A DNA stretch of 64,000 nucleotides from Mycolicibacterium sp. CBMA 247 (GTDB lineage Bacteria; Actinomycetota; Actinomycetes; Mycobacteriales; Mycobacteriaceae), in the NCBI RefSeq assembly GCF_009729095.1, contig NZ_VTGX01000006.1:124001-188000 (forward strand). Direction: 5' to 3'. A program made the position numbers and the translations under genes. This document shows, in pieces, positions 27,028 to 34,963 of this stretch. Numbering within the stretch: position 1 is the first letter of the stretch; the number at the start of each line of letters is the position of its first letter. The notes beneath the pieces are model-generated. The model searched no databases and was not told the origin of the DNA. It was given only the letters and a program-made list of their open reading frames with translations.

Positions 27028-28175
27028 ACGGCCGGAGCCGCGACGTTGGCGGCAGCGGCCGGGACATGAACCGCCGGAGCCGCGGGCGGACTGAACTGCT
27101 CAAGCGGGGTGACCGGTCCCGGCGCGACCGGCGCCGGTGCGGCCGGCCCCGGCGCGATCGGTACGCCCGCAGCAGGCAGATGCGTTGGGTCCGTTGCCGG
27201 TTGCGGAGCAAGCTGCGCGGGGTCAACGGCGCCAGGCACCGGCGCGGGCACCGCCAAAGGAGCCGGTGCAGGGGCCGCGAGCGCGTCCGGAGCCGGAGCC
27301 CCAGCGGTCAACGGTGCGGCCGGAACCGGTCCGGGCGCCGGCGGTAACGCTCCGGGCAATCCGTGGGGCGCATCAGCCTGCGGGACCGGAAGTCCCGGTA
27401 CGACAGGCACACCCGCCTGCGGTGTCCGCACCGTCAGCTCACGCGGGTCGACCACGCGAGGCGCCGGGGGCGCGGGCGGGGCCGGCGGGGCTTCCTCGGG
27501 CAGCGGCATGTTCAACGGGGGCGGCGGAACACCCTCGGCGGGCTTGGGGGTGCCGACCACCGTCCAGTTTCCAGCGCCATCCTGCACCAGGTGGGCAGTG
27601 TCGCGCGACGGGATCATGCCCAGGTTGCGTGCCGACTCGGCCAGCGCCGGAGCGGCCTGCGCCTCCAGGACATCGCGTTCCAGCGCCTCTTTCTGTTGCA
27701 GCAGTCCCTGATTGATCTGGCGTGCGTGGCCCAACTGGTAAGACCGCTCAGCCGAACCGGTCGACAGCCACAGGGTGACCGCCAGCCCGACGCCCAGCGC
27801 CGCGATCACCAGCACGACGAACGGGACGCGGGAGATCAGGACACGGGGATTGAGCTCGATCGAGGCCAGCCGGACCAGGAGCCGTTCCCGTAACCGGACC
27901 CGCAGTGGCGGGCGGATGACCTTGGGAGCCTTGGCTTTACGTGCCTTCGCCCGGGCCTTGGCCTGGCTGGCACTCTTGGGCGGGGCCGGCCGGGTGCCCG
28001 GCCGCTGAATCGGTCCGGCGCCCGGCGCCGTACGCGCGGGCCGCTGCTCGGAACCTGGCCGACGCTTGCGCGGCGGAGCCTCTGCGGTACGCCGGCCGCC
28101 GCCTCGTGCCGGTTGACGCACCGGACGCCTGCGGTCTGCCTCACGCAGCTGTTCGGGTCGATTCTTCACCTTCAT
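27024..28175 (-). CDS. FtsL-like proline-rich bitopic division protein (Rv2164c-like)
   Basis: 383 aa in the FtsL position between rsmH and pbpB. A strongly basic cytoplasmic part (about 1-115, Arg/Pro/Lys/Ala) precedes one membrane helix (VPFVVLVIAALGVGLAVTLW, about 119-138). Next is a short helical, probably coiled-coil stretch (AERSYQLGHARQINQGLLQQ and onward) with a NLGMIPS motif, as in FtsL. The last 180 or so residues are Pro/Ala/Val-rich and predicted periplasmic. FtsL is usually about 100-120 aa, so both ends are greatly extended. ATG overlaps the rsmH stop (ATGA). Confidence 0.85.
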   Translation of the reverse strand: MKVKNRPEQLREADRRRPVRQPARGGGRRTAEAPPRKRRPGSEQRPARTAPGAGPIQRPGTRPAPPKSASQAKARAKARKAKAPKVIRPPLRVRLRERLLVRLASIELNPRVLISRVPFVVLVIAALGVGLAVTLWLSTGSAERSYQLGHARQINQGLLQQKEALERDVLEAQAAPALAESARNLGMIPSRDTAHLVQDGAGNWTVVGTPKPAEGVPPPPLNMPLPEEAPPAPPAPPAPRVVDPRELTVRTPQAGVPVVPGLPVPQADAPHGLPGALPPAPGPVPAAPLTAGAPAPDALAAPAPAPLAVPAPVPGAVDPAQLAPQPATDPTHLPAAGVPIAPGPAAPAPVAPGPVTPLEQFSPPAAPAVHVPAAAANVAAPAV

Positions 28176-29200
28176 GAGTTGCCCCCTTCCCCAACCTTTT
28201 CCAGTGCCCGCAGCCGCACCGGAGCGCTACGCGGATTGCGATCGATCTCACTTTGCCGGGCCCGCTCGGCGCCCCGGGTCAGCGCGACGAACTCGGGTTC
28301 GTGGCCGGGCAGCTCGATGGGCAGGCCTGGCGGAGTCCGCGAGGCGGTGGCGGCGGTGAACGCCTGCTTGACGATCCGGTCCTCCAGAGACTGGTAGGCC
28401 ATCACCACAATGCGTCCGCCGTCGACCAACGCGGCCAGCGCGGCGGGCAACGCGGCCCGCAGCGAGTCCAGTTCGCCGTTGACCGCGATCCGCAGCGCCT
28501 GGAAAGTGCGCTTGGCCGGATGGCCCCCGGTGCGGCGCGCCGGCGCGGGGATCGCCTCGTACAGCAGCTCGACCAGTTCGCCGGTGGTGGAGAACGGTTG
28601 CCGTGCACGCTGTTTGACGATCTTGTCGGCGATCCGGCTGGCAAAACGCTCCTCGCCGTAGTCACGCAGGATCCGGGCTATCGACTTGGCGTCATAAGTG
28701 TTGAGGATCTCCGCGGCGGTCAGAAATGCGTCGGGATCCATCCGCATGTCCAGCGGCGCGTCAGCCGAATACGAGAATCCGCGTTCGGTCTGATCGAGCT
28801 GCATCGAGGACACACCGAGGTCGAACAGCACACCGTCGATCCGGCGGAAACCGGATTCCGCGATGGCCCCGGCGATTCCGTCGTAGCGGGTCCGTACCAG
28901 CCGCATCCGGTCGCCGAACGGGGCCAGTCGGGCACCGGCGATGGCGAGCGCATTGGGGTCACGGTCCAGGCCGATCACCTGCAGCCCGGGAAAGTCGGTC
29001 AGAAATCGTTCAGAATGGCCGCCCGCGCCGAGGGTGGCGTCCACCAGCACCGCGTCGGTCCCGTCGTCGTGGTGGCGGGTGAGCGCGGGGGCCAGCAGCT
29101 CGACGCAGCGGTCGAGCAGAACCGGGACGTGACCGTGCTCTTGCGAGTCTGCGTCGTCGTGCGAGTCCGCGTCGTCGTGGGGATCGTGGGAGTCTGACAC
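28172..29200 (-). CDS. rsmH: 16S rRNA m4C1402 methyltransferase RsmH (MraW)
   Basis: SAM-dependent methyltransferase acting on 16S rRNA C1402. The SAM-binding motif DATLGAGGHSERFL, the VLFDLGVSSMQLD core and the HPAKRTFQALRIAVN segment are clear. The GTG at 29200 is chosen because CGGAGGTG lies just upstream; this gives 342 aa. The frame stays open to 29377 inside mraZ, and from memory the annotated M. tuberculosis protein uses a similar long form. The N-terminus is Asp/His-rich from a duplicated 18-bp unit. The stop overlaps the FtsL-like ATG. Confidence 0.93.
   Translation of the reverse strand: MSDSHDPHDDADSHDDADSQEHGHVPVLLDRCVELLAPALTRHHDDGTDAVLVDATLGAGGHSERFLTDFPGLQVIGLDRDPNALAIAGARLAPFGDRMRLVRTRYDGIAGAIAESGFRRIDGVLFDLGVSSMQLDQTERGFSYSADAPLDMRMDPDAFLTAAEILNTYDAKSIARILRDYGEERFASRIADKIVKQRARQPFSTTGELVELLYEAIPAPARRTGGHPAKRTFQALRIAVNGELDSLRAALPAALAALVDGGRIVVMAYQSLEDRIVKQAFTAATASRTPPGLPIELPGHEPEFVALTRGAERARQSEIDRNPRSAPVRLRALEKVGEGGNS
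29143..29178 (-). repeat. 18-bp direct repeat at the rsmH 5' end
   Basis: Two adjacent 18-bp units (GCGAGTCTGCGTCGTCGT and a copy with one change). They are in frame and encode a doubled Asp-Asp-Ala-Asp-Ser segment in the disordered N-terminus of RsmH. Confidence 0.88.
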
Positions 29201-29351
29201 CGCTGAAACACCTCCGCTCGGAATGGCCCCTGCACCGGGGTCTCTGTCCGAATTTATGGACCTGGCGTTGGGGAAGTACGCCAGGGCCAATTCGGGCAGA
29301 GGCCGCGCTGCACGGGCTAAGTCCAGGCCAGCCGCCGATTCAAGGGCCGCA

Positions 29352-29783
29352 TCAGATGATGTCGCGCAGAGTTTCATCGGTGGCCGCGGAGAAGTTCTCT
29401 TCGTGGGTCTGCTGGTACTCCTGCCAAGCCTCGGCGTCCCAGATCTCCAGATAGTCGACCGACCCGATTACCACGCATTCCTTGGACAGGCTGGCGTAGC
29501 GACGGTGATCTGCCGACAGGGTTATCCGACCCTGTGCGTCAGGATGCTGCTCGTCGGTGGCTGCGGCCAGGCTGCGCAGGAACGCGCGGGCCTCCGGATT
29601 GCTCCGGGAAGCCTGCGATGCACGCCGGGCCAACTTCTCGAACTCGTCCCGCGGGTACACGGCAAGGCTGTGATCTTGACTCTTGGTGACCATCAACCCT
29701 CCTGCCAGTACGTCGCGGAACTTGGCGGGCAGCGTGAGCCGCCCTTTGTCGTCGAGCTTGGGCGTGTAGGTACCCAGAAACAT
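29352..29783 (-). CDS. mraZ: dcw cluster transcriptional regulator MraZ
   Basis: First gene of the dcw cluster. 143 aa with two SpoVT/AbrB-like half domains, each with its DxxxR motif (DDKGRLTLP near residue 11, DAQGRITLS near residue 84). MraZ binds direct repeats upstream of its own gene and represses the cluster in E. coli, and activates in some mollicutes. The ATG at 29783 has GGGAGGT 7 nt upstream, so the 6-residue longer frame is not used. Candidate MraZ boxes lie 83-112 nt upstream of the start. Confidence 0.96.
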   Translation of the reverse strand: MFLGTYTPKLDDKGRLTLPAKFRDVLAGGLMVTKSQDHSLAVYPRDEFEKLARRASQASRSNPEARAFLRSLAAATDEQHPDAQGRITLSADHRRYASLSKECVVIGSVDYLEIWDAEAWQEYQQTHEENFSAATDETLRDII

Positions 29784-29865
29784 CTGGACACCTCCCGCCA
29801 CCCGGTTCGGATCCCGAGTCGCTTCGCCTTCTGCCCTCCGAACGGGGCTCCGTTTTCCCCGTTGG

Positions 29866-29895
29866 CCGCCACTTTACCCCACGATCCCCCACTTT
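29866..29895 (-). promoter_or_regulatory. Predicted MraZ operator overlapping the mraZ promoter
   Basis: Minus strand: AAAGTGGGGG, then GTGGGGT, then AAAGTGGCGG, with the three GTGG cores exactly 10 bp apart (plus-strand CCAC at 29889, 29879 and 29869). This matches the known MraZ operator style of three or four GTGG-containing repeats with a 10-bp period. A TAAAGT hexamer (29876-29871), a possible -10, lies inside the array, so binding would block the promoter. Confidence 0.7.
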
Positions 29896-29988
29896 GCTCC
29901 ATTTACTTCGGCAAGTTTGGGGTTTCTCCCCCACCAGAACCCCCCAGAACCACCCACTCCAGGCATTCCTGCGCTCAAGTTGAGCGAT

Positions 29989-30021
29989 AAAAATAGAAAA
30001 ACCGCAGGTAGATACCTGCGG
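29989..30021 (-). terminator. Second intrinsic terminator-like hairpin ahead of mraZ
   Basis: Perfect 9-bp inverted repeat with a 2-nt centre (30002-30021, arms CCGCAGGTA and TACCTGCGG). In the minus direction it is followed by TTTTTCTATTTTT. With the DUF3040 terminator it would give a double block to read-through into the dcw cluster. Confidence 0.65.
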
Positions 30022-30028
30022 CGAGAAG

Positions 30029-30088
30029 GTGGGGAGATGTGGGGCGAAATTCCCAGAGAATCCGGCGCCATCCCCCACACGGCCCCAC
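30029..30088. promoter_or_regulatory. Distal inverted GTGGGG box pairs
   Basis: GTGGGG at 30029-30034 and 30039-30044 on the plus strand (10-bp period), and the same hexamer twice on the minus strand at 30073-30078 and 30083-30088 (10-bp period). The cores match the MraZ-type boxes near mraZ but lie about 150-200 bp upstream and face each other. Confidence 0.45.
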
Positions 30089-30153
30089 GCCCGTGCACAC
30101 GAGACGCGCTCGGCGTGTCGCTGGACAGTCCCCGACACCGGTTCCGGACGCAC

Positions 30154-30188
30154 AAAAAAAGGGGGCAACCCCGTTAAGGGCTACCCCC
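30154..30188 (-). terminator. Intrinsic terminator of the DUF3040 gene
   Basis: In the minus direction a GC-rich stem (GGGGGTAGCCC paired with GGGTTGCCCCC around TTAAC) is followed by seven T residues. It starts 17 nt after the stop of the DUF3040-type gene. Confidence 0.85.
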
Positions 30189-30205
30189 TGAAGCCGTCGG
30201 CCGGC

Positions 30206-30607
30206 TCAGTCGTCGAACCGGCGACGGAACCGGTCTTCCATCCGGGTGGTGAACGACCCGCCGCGCTGCCGACGCTGACGCGGCGCATTGCTCGAACCCT
30301 GGGCCGAACGGTCACGGCCACCGGTGACCCGCGGGCCCGTGACGGCGAACACCACGCCACCGAACATCACGACGAAACCCACCACAGACAAGATCGGGAA
30401 CCCACCGACCATGGTGGCCTTCACAGCGACGCCGATGACCAACAGCGCCAAACCAACGATGAACAACAATGCGCCTTGCAGCCTGCGCCGAGCCGAGGGC
30501 GCGCGTAAGGTCCCACCACGAACGCTCGAGGCGAACTTGGGATCCTCGGCATAGAGCGCGCTCTCGATCTGGTCGAGCATGCGCTGCTCATGATCGGAGA
30601 GTGGCAT
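30206..30607 (-). CDS. DUF3040-family membrane protein (Rv2169c-like)
   Basis: 133 aa. The conserved N-terminus PLSDHEQRMLDQIE and ALYAEDPKFASSVR defines the DUF3040 family of actinobacteria. Two hydrophobic segments (about residues 43-62 and 67-87) are followed by a basic Arg/Ser/Gln-rich tail. The ATG at 30607 has AAGGAGG just upstream, so the longer frame is rejected. It is a single-gene unit closed by a strong terminator and divergent from the acetyltransferase. Its function is unknown. Confidence 0.88.
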   Translation of the reverse strand: MPLSDHEQRMLDQIESALYAEDPKFASSVRGGTLRAPSARRRLQGALLFIVGLALLVIGVAVKATMVGGFPILSVVGFVVMFGGVVFAVTGPRVTGGRDRSAQGSSNAPRQRRQRGGSFTTRMEDRFRRRFDD

Positions 30608-30836
30608 TCGTCCCTCCTTGCCGACGCCGACGTCACGATTCAAAATTTCAGTTGCCCGCAATCACGGGCACCTAAGCCTAATGATACGAGGTCGATCCGA
30701 GCCGTACCACCTTGTTCGCAGTCGATTGTAGGTCGTTCCCCGAAGGCTCCGGTCGACGGGACCGACCGTCTCACCCCCGGACAATGACTGAAGATAATGA
30801 GTTCGGCAGACACCGGGCGGGCGAAAGGCGAGAGCA

Positions 30837-31469
30837 TTGGCGACGTATCTGATCGATCTGTCGCCGGACGACATGAAGCGCCGGCTCCCCGAGGCGTTGC
30901 GCGTGTACGTCGATGCCATGCACTACCCGCGCGGAACCGAGGAACAGCGCGCCGCGCTGTGGCTCGAGCACACCCGCCGCGCAGGCTGGAAATGTGTGGC
31001 CGCCGTCGAAGTGTTCTCCCCAACCTCCGGAGCCTCCCCTGATTCCGCTACCGAATCCGGCACCGGCCCCACCAGGGCAGATCTGCTCGACGCTCCGCTG
31101 CAAGGGATTGCCTACGGCTACAGCGGGGCCCCGGATCAATGGTGGCAGCAACAGGTCATCTCCGGCCTGCAGCGGGTGGGCACCAGCCCCGGCCGCATCG
31201 CCGAGCTGATGGCCAGCTACTTCGAACTCACCGAGCTGCACATCGAACCCCGCGCCCAGGGGCAGCGCCTCGGGGAGGCCCTGACCAGGCGACTGTTGGC
31301 CGGGCGCGACGAATCTCACGTGCTGTTGTCCACCCCCGAGATCAACGGCGAGGCCAATCGTGCGTGGCGGTTGTACCGGCGGCTCGGCTTCACCGACGTG
31401 ATCCGCGGATACCACTTCGCCGGCGATCCCAGGCCGTTCGCCATCCTCGGTCGTCCCCTACCGCTGTGA
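30837..31469 (+). CDS. GNAT-family acetyltransferase (Rv2170-like)
   Basis: 210 aa GNAT fold. The acetyl-CoA pyrophosphate-binding loop is visible as RAQGQRLGEALTRRLL near residues 141-156, followed by beta-strand VLLSTPEINGEANRAWRLYR and GFTDVIRGYHF. The start is TTG at 30837 with GAAAGGCGAG upstream. From memory, M. tuberculosis Rv2170 has been reported to acetylate proteins including isocitrate dehydrogenase; whether this orthologue does the same is inference. lppM follows 11 nt after its stop and is probably co-transcribed. Confidence 0.9.
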   Translation: MATYLIDLSPDDMKRRLPEALRVYVDAMHYPRGTEEQRAALWLEHTRRAGWKCVAAVEVFSPTSGASPDSATESGTGPTRADLLDAPLQGIAYGYSGAPDQWWQQQVISGLQRVGTSPGRIAELMASYFELTELHIEPRAQGQRLGEALTRRLLAGRDESHVLLSTPEINGEANRAWRLYRRLGFTDVIRGYHFAGDPRPFAILGRPLPL

Positions 31470-31480
31470 CATCTGGCACG

Positions 31481-32185
31481 ATGACCAGCGTGCTTGTCCG
31501 ACCACCCCGCCGTCGCAGCCGGACCCGACTGCTCACGCTGGTGATGTTGCTGCTGATCCTGCCGATGGCGGTGGGCTGTGTCCGGGTCCGCACCTCGATC
31601 ACGGTCTCGCCCGACGACCGGGTGTCCGGCCAGATCGTCGCCGGGGCCAAGCCACGTGACGCCAACGACAAGGGCCCCCAGCTCCTCAACAACCTCCCGT
31701 TCGCCACCAAGGTGGCGGTCTCGGAGTACAGCCGCGACGACTTCGTCGGTTCCCAGGCGGTGTTCTCCGACCTCACCTTCGCCGAACTGCCGCAGCTGGC
31801 CGGCATGAGCCGCGATGCCGCAGGCGTCGACATCTCCCTGAGGCGCGCGGGTGACCTGGTGATCCTGGAGGGCCGGGTCGATCTCACCTCGCTCAACGAT
31901 CCGCAGGCCGACGTCCTGCTGACCGTGTCGTTCCCCGGCGAAGTGACGTCGACCAACGGCTCCCAGGTGAGCTCCTCGATCGTGGAATGGAAACTGCGGC
32001 CGGGAATCGTCAGCACGATGAACGCCCAGGCCCGCTACACCGATCCGAGCGCCCGATCCTTCACGACGGCGACCATCTGGCTCATCGTCGGCGCGTTCCT
32101 GGTCGCCGGCGCGATCGGGGTTCTGGCCTGGATGAGCCGCGACACCTCGCCGAAGCCGGGCGACCCGGTCGCCAGCGGCGACTGA
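31481..32185 (+). CDS. lppM: Lipoprotein LppM
   Basis: 234-residue exported lipoprotein. A signal sequence with a hydrophobic run (LLTLVMLLLILPMAVG) ends at the lipobox Cys33. The mature part carries the LppM domain (VRTSITVSPDDRVSGQIVAG onward) and ends with a membrane helix (TIWLIVGAFLVAGAIGVLAW, about 196-215), so it may be anchored at both ends. In M. tuberculosis LppM is linked to phagosome handling and binds mycobacterial lipids or lipoglycans (family knowledge). The ATG at 31481 follows the acetyltransferase closely; the frame upstream of it is a shadow of that gene. Confidence 0.9.
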   Translation: MTSVLVRPPRRRSRTRLLTLVMLLLILPMAVGCVRVRTSITVSPDDRVSGQIVAGAKPRDANDKGPQLLNNLPFATKVAVSEYSRDDFVGSQAVFSDLTFAELPQLAGMSRDAAGVDISLRRAGDLVILEGRVDLTSLNDPQADVLLTVSFPGEVTSTNGSQVSSSIVEWKLRPGIVSTMNAQARYTDPSARSFTTATIWLIVGAFLVAGAIGVLAWMSRDTSPKPGDPVASGD

Positions 32186-32313
32186 CTGCGCGCACCGTTC
32201 CAGGCCGAGCTCGCTCGGTACGCCGCACTCACTTGGTACAAAGTGCGCGGCACGCTCTACTCTGAGTGCACTCGGGGACACACCGTTGACACAGAAAGGG
32301 GCGGGCGCTGAGC

Positions 32314-33402
32314 GTGCAAACAGCGGCACCGTCAACCGTCGAGCTGGCCGGTGCCGTCACCGGCCAATTGCGCGACTACCTGCGTGAGCGCCGCCGCGAC
32401 TGTGAGTACATCGGAACCGACTACGCCGAGCTGACCGAGGCCCTCGAAGAATTCGTGCTGCGCGGCGGCAAGCGGCTTCGCCCGGCTTTCGCATTTTGGG
32501 GCTGGCGCGCGGTGATCGATCCGGCCGACCGCCCCGCCGATCCCGGCGTGCTGAAGCTGTTCGCCGCGTTGGAGTTGTTGCAGGCCTGCGCGCTGGTGCA
32601 CGACGACGTCATCGACGATTCGGCCACCCGCCGTGGCCTGCCCACCGTGCACCGGATCTTCGCCGACCGGCACCGCGACCGCAACTGGCACGGCTCGTCC
32701 AAGCAGTTCGGCCTTTCGGCGGCCATCCTGGCCGGCGACCTGGCACTGTCCTGGGCCGACGACATCGTGGCCTCCGCCGACATCCCCGTCGATGCTCAGC
32801 AGCGCGTCCAGCAGGTCTGGCGCCACATCCGCACCGAAGTGCTCGGCGGCCAGTACCTCGACATCGTCGCGGAGTCCAGCGGTGCCGAATCGGTGGCCTC
32901 GGCGATGAACGTCAACACCTACAAGACGGCGTCCTACACGGTGGCCCGGCCGCTGCAGCTGGGTGCCGCCGCGGCCGCCGACCGGCCCGATGTGCAGCAG
33001 ATCTTCCACCAGGTCGGCAACGACCTGGGCGTCGCCTTCCAGCTCCGCGACGATGTGCTCGGGGTATTCGGCGATCCGGCGGTGACCGGAAAGCCCTCCG
33101 GCGACGACCTACGATCCGGCAAGCGCACGGTACTGCTCGCCGAGGCACTTGAGCTGGCCGACAAATCCGACCCCGCGGCCGCCGAGCTGCTGCGCACCTC
33201 GGTGGGCACCGAACTGTCCGATGCACAGGTGGGCGATCTGTGCCGGGCCATCGAATCGGTCGGTGCGCTGGCCGCGGTCGAGGAACACATCGAGCTGCTC
33301 ACCCACCGCGCCCTGGACACACTCGCGGCCGCCCCGATCCACCAACAAGCCAAGACCGGCCTGGCCGAAATCGCCCGATTCGCGGCGAACCGGTCGGCAT
33401 AG
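32314..33402 (+). CDS. idsA2: Geranylgeranyl-type polyprenyl diphosphate synthase IdsA2
   Basis: Trans-isoprenyl diphosphate synthase, 362 aa, condensing isopentenyl diphosphate with an allylic primer to make C15-C20 chains. First Asp-rich motif LVHDDVIDDS at residues 95-103 and second Asp-rich motif LRDDVLG near 246-252; the GGKRLRP substrate motif is at 51-57. GTG start at 32314. The gap to lppM is 128 nt, while M. tuberculosis, from memory, has an extra gene (Rv2172c) there. mptA follows 31 nt downstream; a shared use in polyprenol-linked glycan synthesis is plausible. Confidence 0.93.
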   Translation: MQTAAPSTVELAGAVTGQLRDYLRERRRDCEYIGTDYAELTEALEEFVLRGGKRLRPAFAFWGWRAVIDPADRPADPGVLKLFAALELLQACALVHDDVIDDSATRRGLPTVHRIFADRHRDRNWHGSSKQFGLSAAILAGDLALSWADDIVASADIPVDAQQRVQQVWRHIRTEVLGGQYLDIVAESSGAESVASAMNVNTYKTASYTVARPLQLGAAAAADRPDVQQIFHQVGNDLGVAFQLRDDVLGVFGDPAVTGKPSGDDLRSGKRTVLLAEALELADKSDPAAAELLRTSVGTELSDAQVGDLCRAIESVGALAAVEEHIELLTHRALDTLAAAPIHQQAKTGLAEIARFAANRSA

Positions 33403-33433
33403 GACTGGCCACCACACCCATGCTGACTTCGTC

Positions 33434-34963
33434 ATGACACGCATGCCGACCGAAACCCTGAGCACCGGGGTTTCGCAACATATCTCACGCCTGGCCGCAT
33501 TTGCGGTATCTGCCGAAGCACGCCCAGCACGGCTGGGCTGCCTGGGCGCAGCCCTGCTGACCATCGGCGGACTGGGCGCGGGCAGCACCCGATTGCACGA
33601 CCCGCTGCTGGAGTCACTGCACCTGTCCTGGCTGCGATTCGGGCACGGCCTGGTACTGTCCTCGATCCTGCTGTGGGTCGGCGTCGCGGCGATGCTGATC
33701 GCCTGGCTGTGGCTGGGCCGTCGGGTGATCGACGGCACCGCCACCGAATACACCATGGTGGCCACCACAGGGTTCTGGCTGGCGCCACTGCTGCTGAGCG
33801 TGCCGCTGTTCAGCCGGGACACGTACTCGTACCTGGCCCAGGGCGCGCTGCTGCGCGACGGCTTCGACCCCTACGTGGTGGGGCCGGTGGAGAATCCGAA
33901 CTCCCTGCTGGACAACGTGAGTCCGATCTGGACGACGACCACCGCGCCCTACGGACCGGCGTTCATCCTGGTGGCGAAGTTCGTCACAATCCTGGTCGGT
34001 GACGACGTGGTCGCCGGCACCATGCTGCTGCGGCTGTGCATGCTGCCCGGCCTGCTGCTGTTGATCTGGGCCGCACCGCGGGTGGCCCGCCACGTCGGAG
34101 CCAACGGGACCGCGTCACTGTGGATCTGCGTGCTCAATCCGCTGGTGATCGTGCACCTGATGGGCGGCGTACACAACGAGATGCTCATGGTCGGGCTGAT
34201 GATGGCCGCGATCGCACTGACCTTCGCGGGCCGGCCGGTGATCGGGGTCAGCCTCATCGCGATAGCCGTCGCGGTCAAAGCGACCGCCGGGCTTGCCCTT
34301 CCGTTCCTGGTCTGGGTGTGGATGCGCCAACTGCGCGACAAGCGGGACATACCCGCGGTGCGCGCGTTTGCGATCGCCACCGCCGCCTCGGTGCTGATCT
34401 TCGTGGCGGTGTTCGCGGTGATCTCATTGCTGGCCGGTGTCGGCCTCGGCTGGCTGACGGCGCTGGCCGGCTCGGTCAAGATCATCAACTGGCTCACCTT
34501 GCCCACCGCTGCCGCCAACCTCATCAACGCCATCGGCGGCCTGATCTTTCCGGTCAATTTCTACGCCGTGCTCGAGGTTGCCCGGATCATCGGCATCCTC
34601 ACCATCGTGATCGCCCTGCCGCTGTTGTGGTGGCGCTACCGGCACACCGACCGCGAAGCCCTGACCGGCATCGCCCTGGCCATGGTGGTGGTCGTGCTGT
34701 TCGTACCGGCCGCGCTGCCCTGGTACTACACGTGGCCGCTGGCGGTGGCTGCCGCCCTGATCCAGACCCGGGCCGCCATCGCGGCGGTGGCTGCCTTCTC
34801 CACCTGGATCATGGTGATGTGGAAACCCGATGGGGCACACGGCATGTACTCGTGGGCGCATGTCCTGCTGACCACGGCATGCGCGGTGGTGGCGTGGTAC
34901 TCGCTGTACCGCGCGCCGGAAGCGGCGGTCACGGCGAGTGAAGGCAGCCCGGTCGAGCGCTAG
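33434..34963 (+). CDS. mptA: Alpha-1,6-mannosyltransferase MptA
   Basis: GT-C polytopic mannosyltransferase, about 509 aa with 12 or so membrane helices, which extends the alpha-1,6-mannan core of lipomannan using decaprenyl phosphomannose on the periplasmic side. The first extracytoplasmic loop carries the characteristic acidic region (FSRDTYSYLAQGALLRDGFD), and the loop DNVSPIWTTTTAPYGPA is conserved in MptA/MptB proteins. Two ATGs (33434, 33443) are possible; upstream frame is a shadow of idsA2. The stop abuts that of the convergent Rv2175c-like gene without a gap. Confidence 0.93.
   Translation: MTRMPTETLSTGVSQHISRLAAFAVSAEARPARLGCLGAALLTIGGLGAGSTRLHDPLLESLHLSWLRFGHGLVLSSILLWVGVAAMLIAWLWLGRRVIDGTATEYTMVATTGFWLAPLLLSVPLFSRDTYSYLAQGALLRDGFDPYVVGPVENPNSLLDNVSPIWTTTTAPYGPAFILVAKFVTILVGDDVVAGTMLLRLCMLPGLLLLIWAAPRVARHVGANGTASLWICVLNPLVIVHLMGGVHNEMLMVGLMMAAIALTFAGRPVIGVSLIAIAVAVKATAGLALPFLVWVWMRQLRDKRDIPAVRAFAIATAASVLIFVAVFAVISLLAGVGLGWLTALAGSVKIINWLTLPTAAANLINAIGGLIFPVNFYAVLEVARIIGILTIVIALPLLWWRYRHTDREALTGIALAMVVVVLFVPAALPWYYTWPLAVAAALIQTRAAIAAVAAFSTWIMVMWKPDGAHGMYSWAHVLLTTACAVVAWYSLYRAPEAAVTASEGSPVER

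Larger units (their letters stand above)
29784..30205. other. Intergenic control region upstream of mraZ
   Basis: 422 nt without a credible gene. Reading in the minus direction it holds: a terminator for the DUF3040 gene (30188-30154); two inverted pairs of GTGGGG at 10-bp spacing (30088-30029); a second terminator-like hairpin (30021-29989); a short palindrome CGCTCAAGTTGAGCG (29986-29972); repeats of CCAGAAC at 10-bp spacing (29934-29950); the MraZ-type boxes (29895-29866); and the mraZ leader with its ribosome binding site. Confidence 0.8.

Noticed and set aside
27109..27711. Gly/Ala-rich frame resembling a PE_PGRS protein
   Set aside because: It is the complement of the Pro/Ala-rich tail of the FtsL-like gene; no PE domain and no ribosome binding site.
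31139..31480. N-terminal extension of LppM
   Set aside because: The frame runs inside the acetyltransferase gene; the ATG at 31481 directly precedes a signal sequence and lipobox.
33149..33433. N-terminal extension of MptA
   Set aside because: The extension overlaps idsA2 in another frame and has shadow composition; the ATG at 33434 gives the family length.
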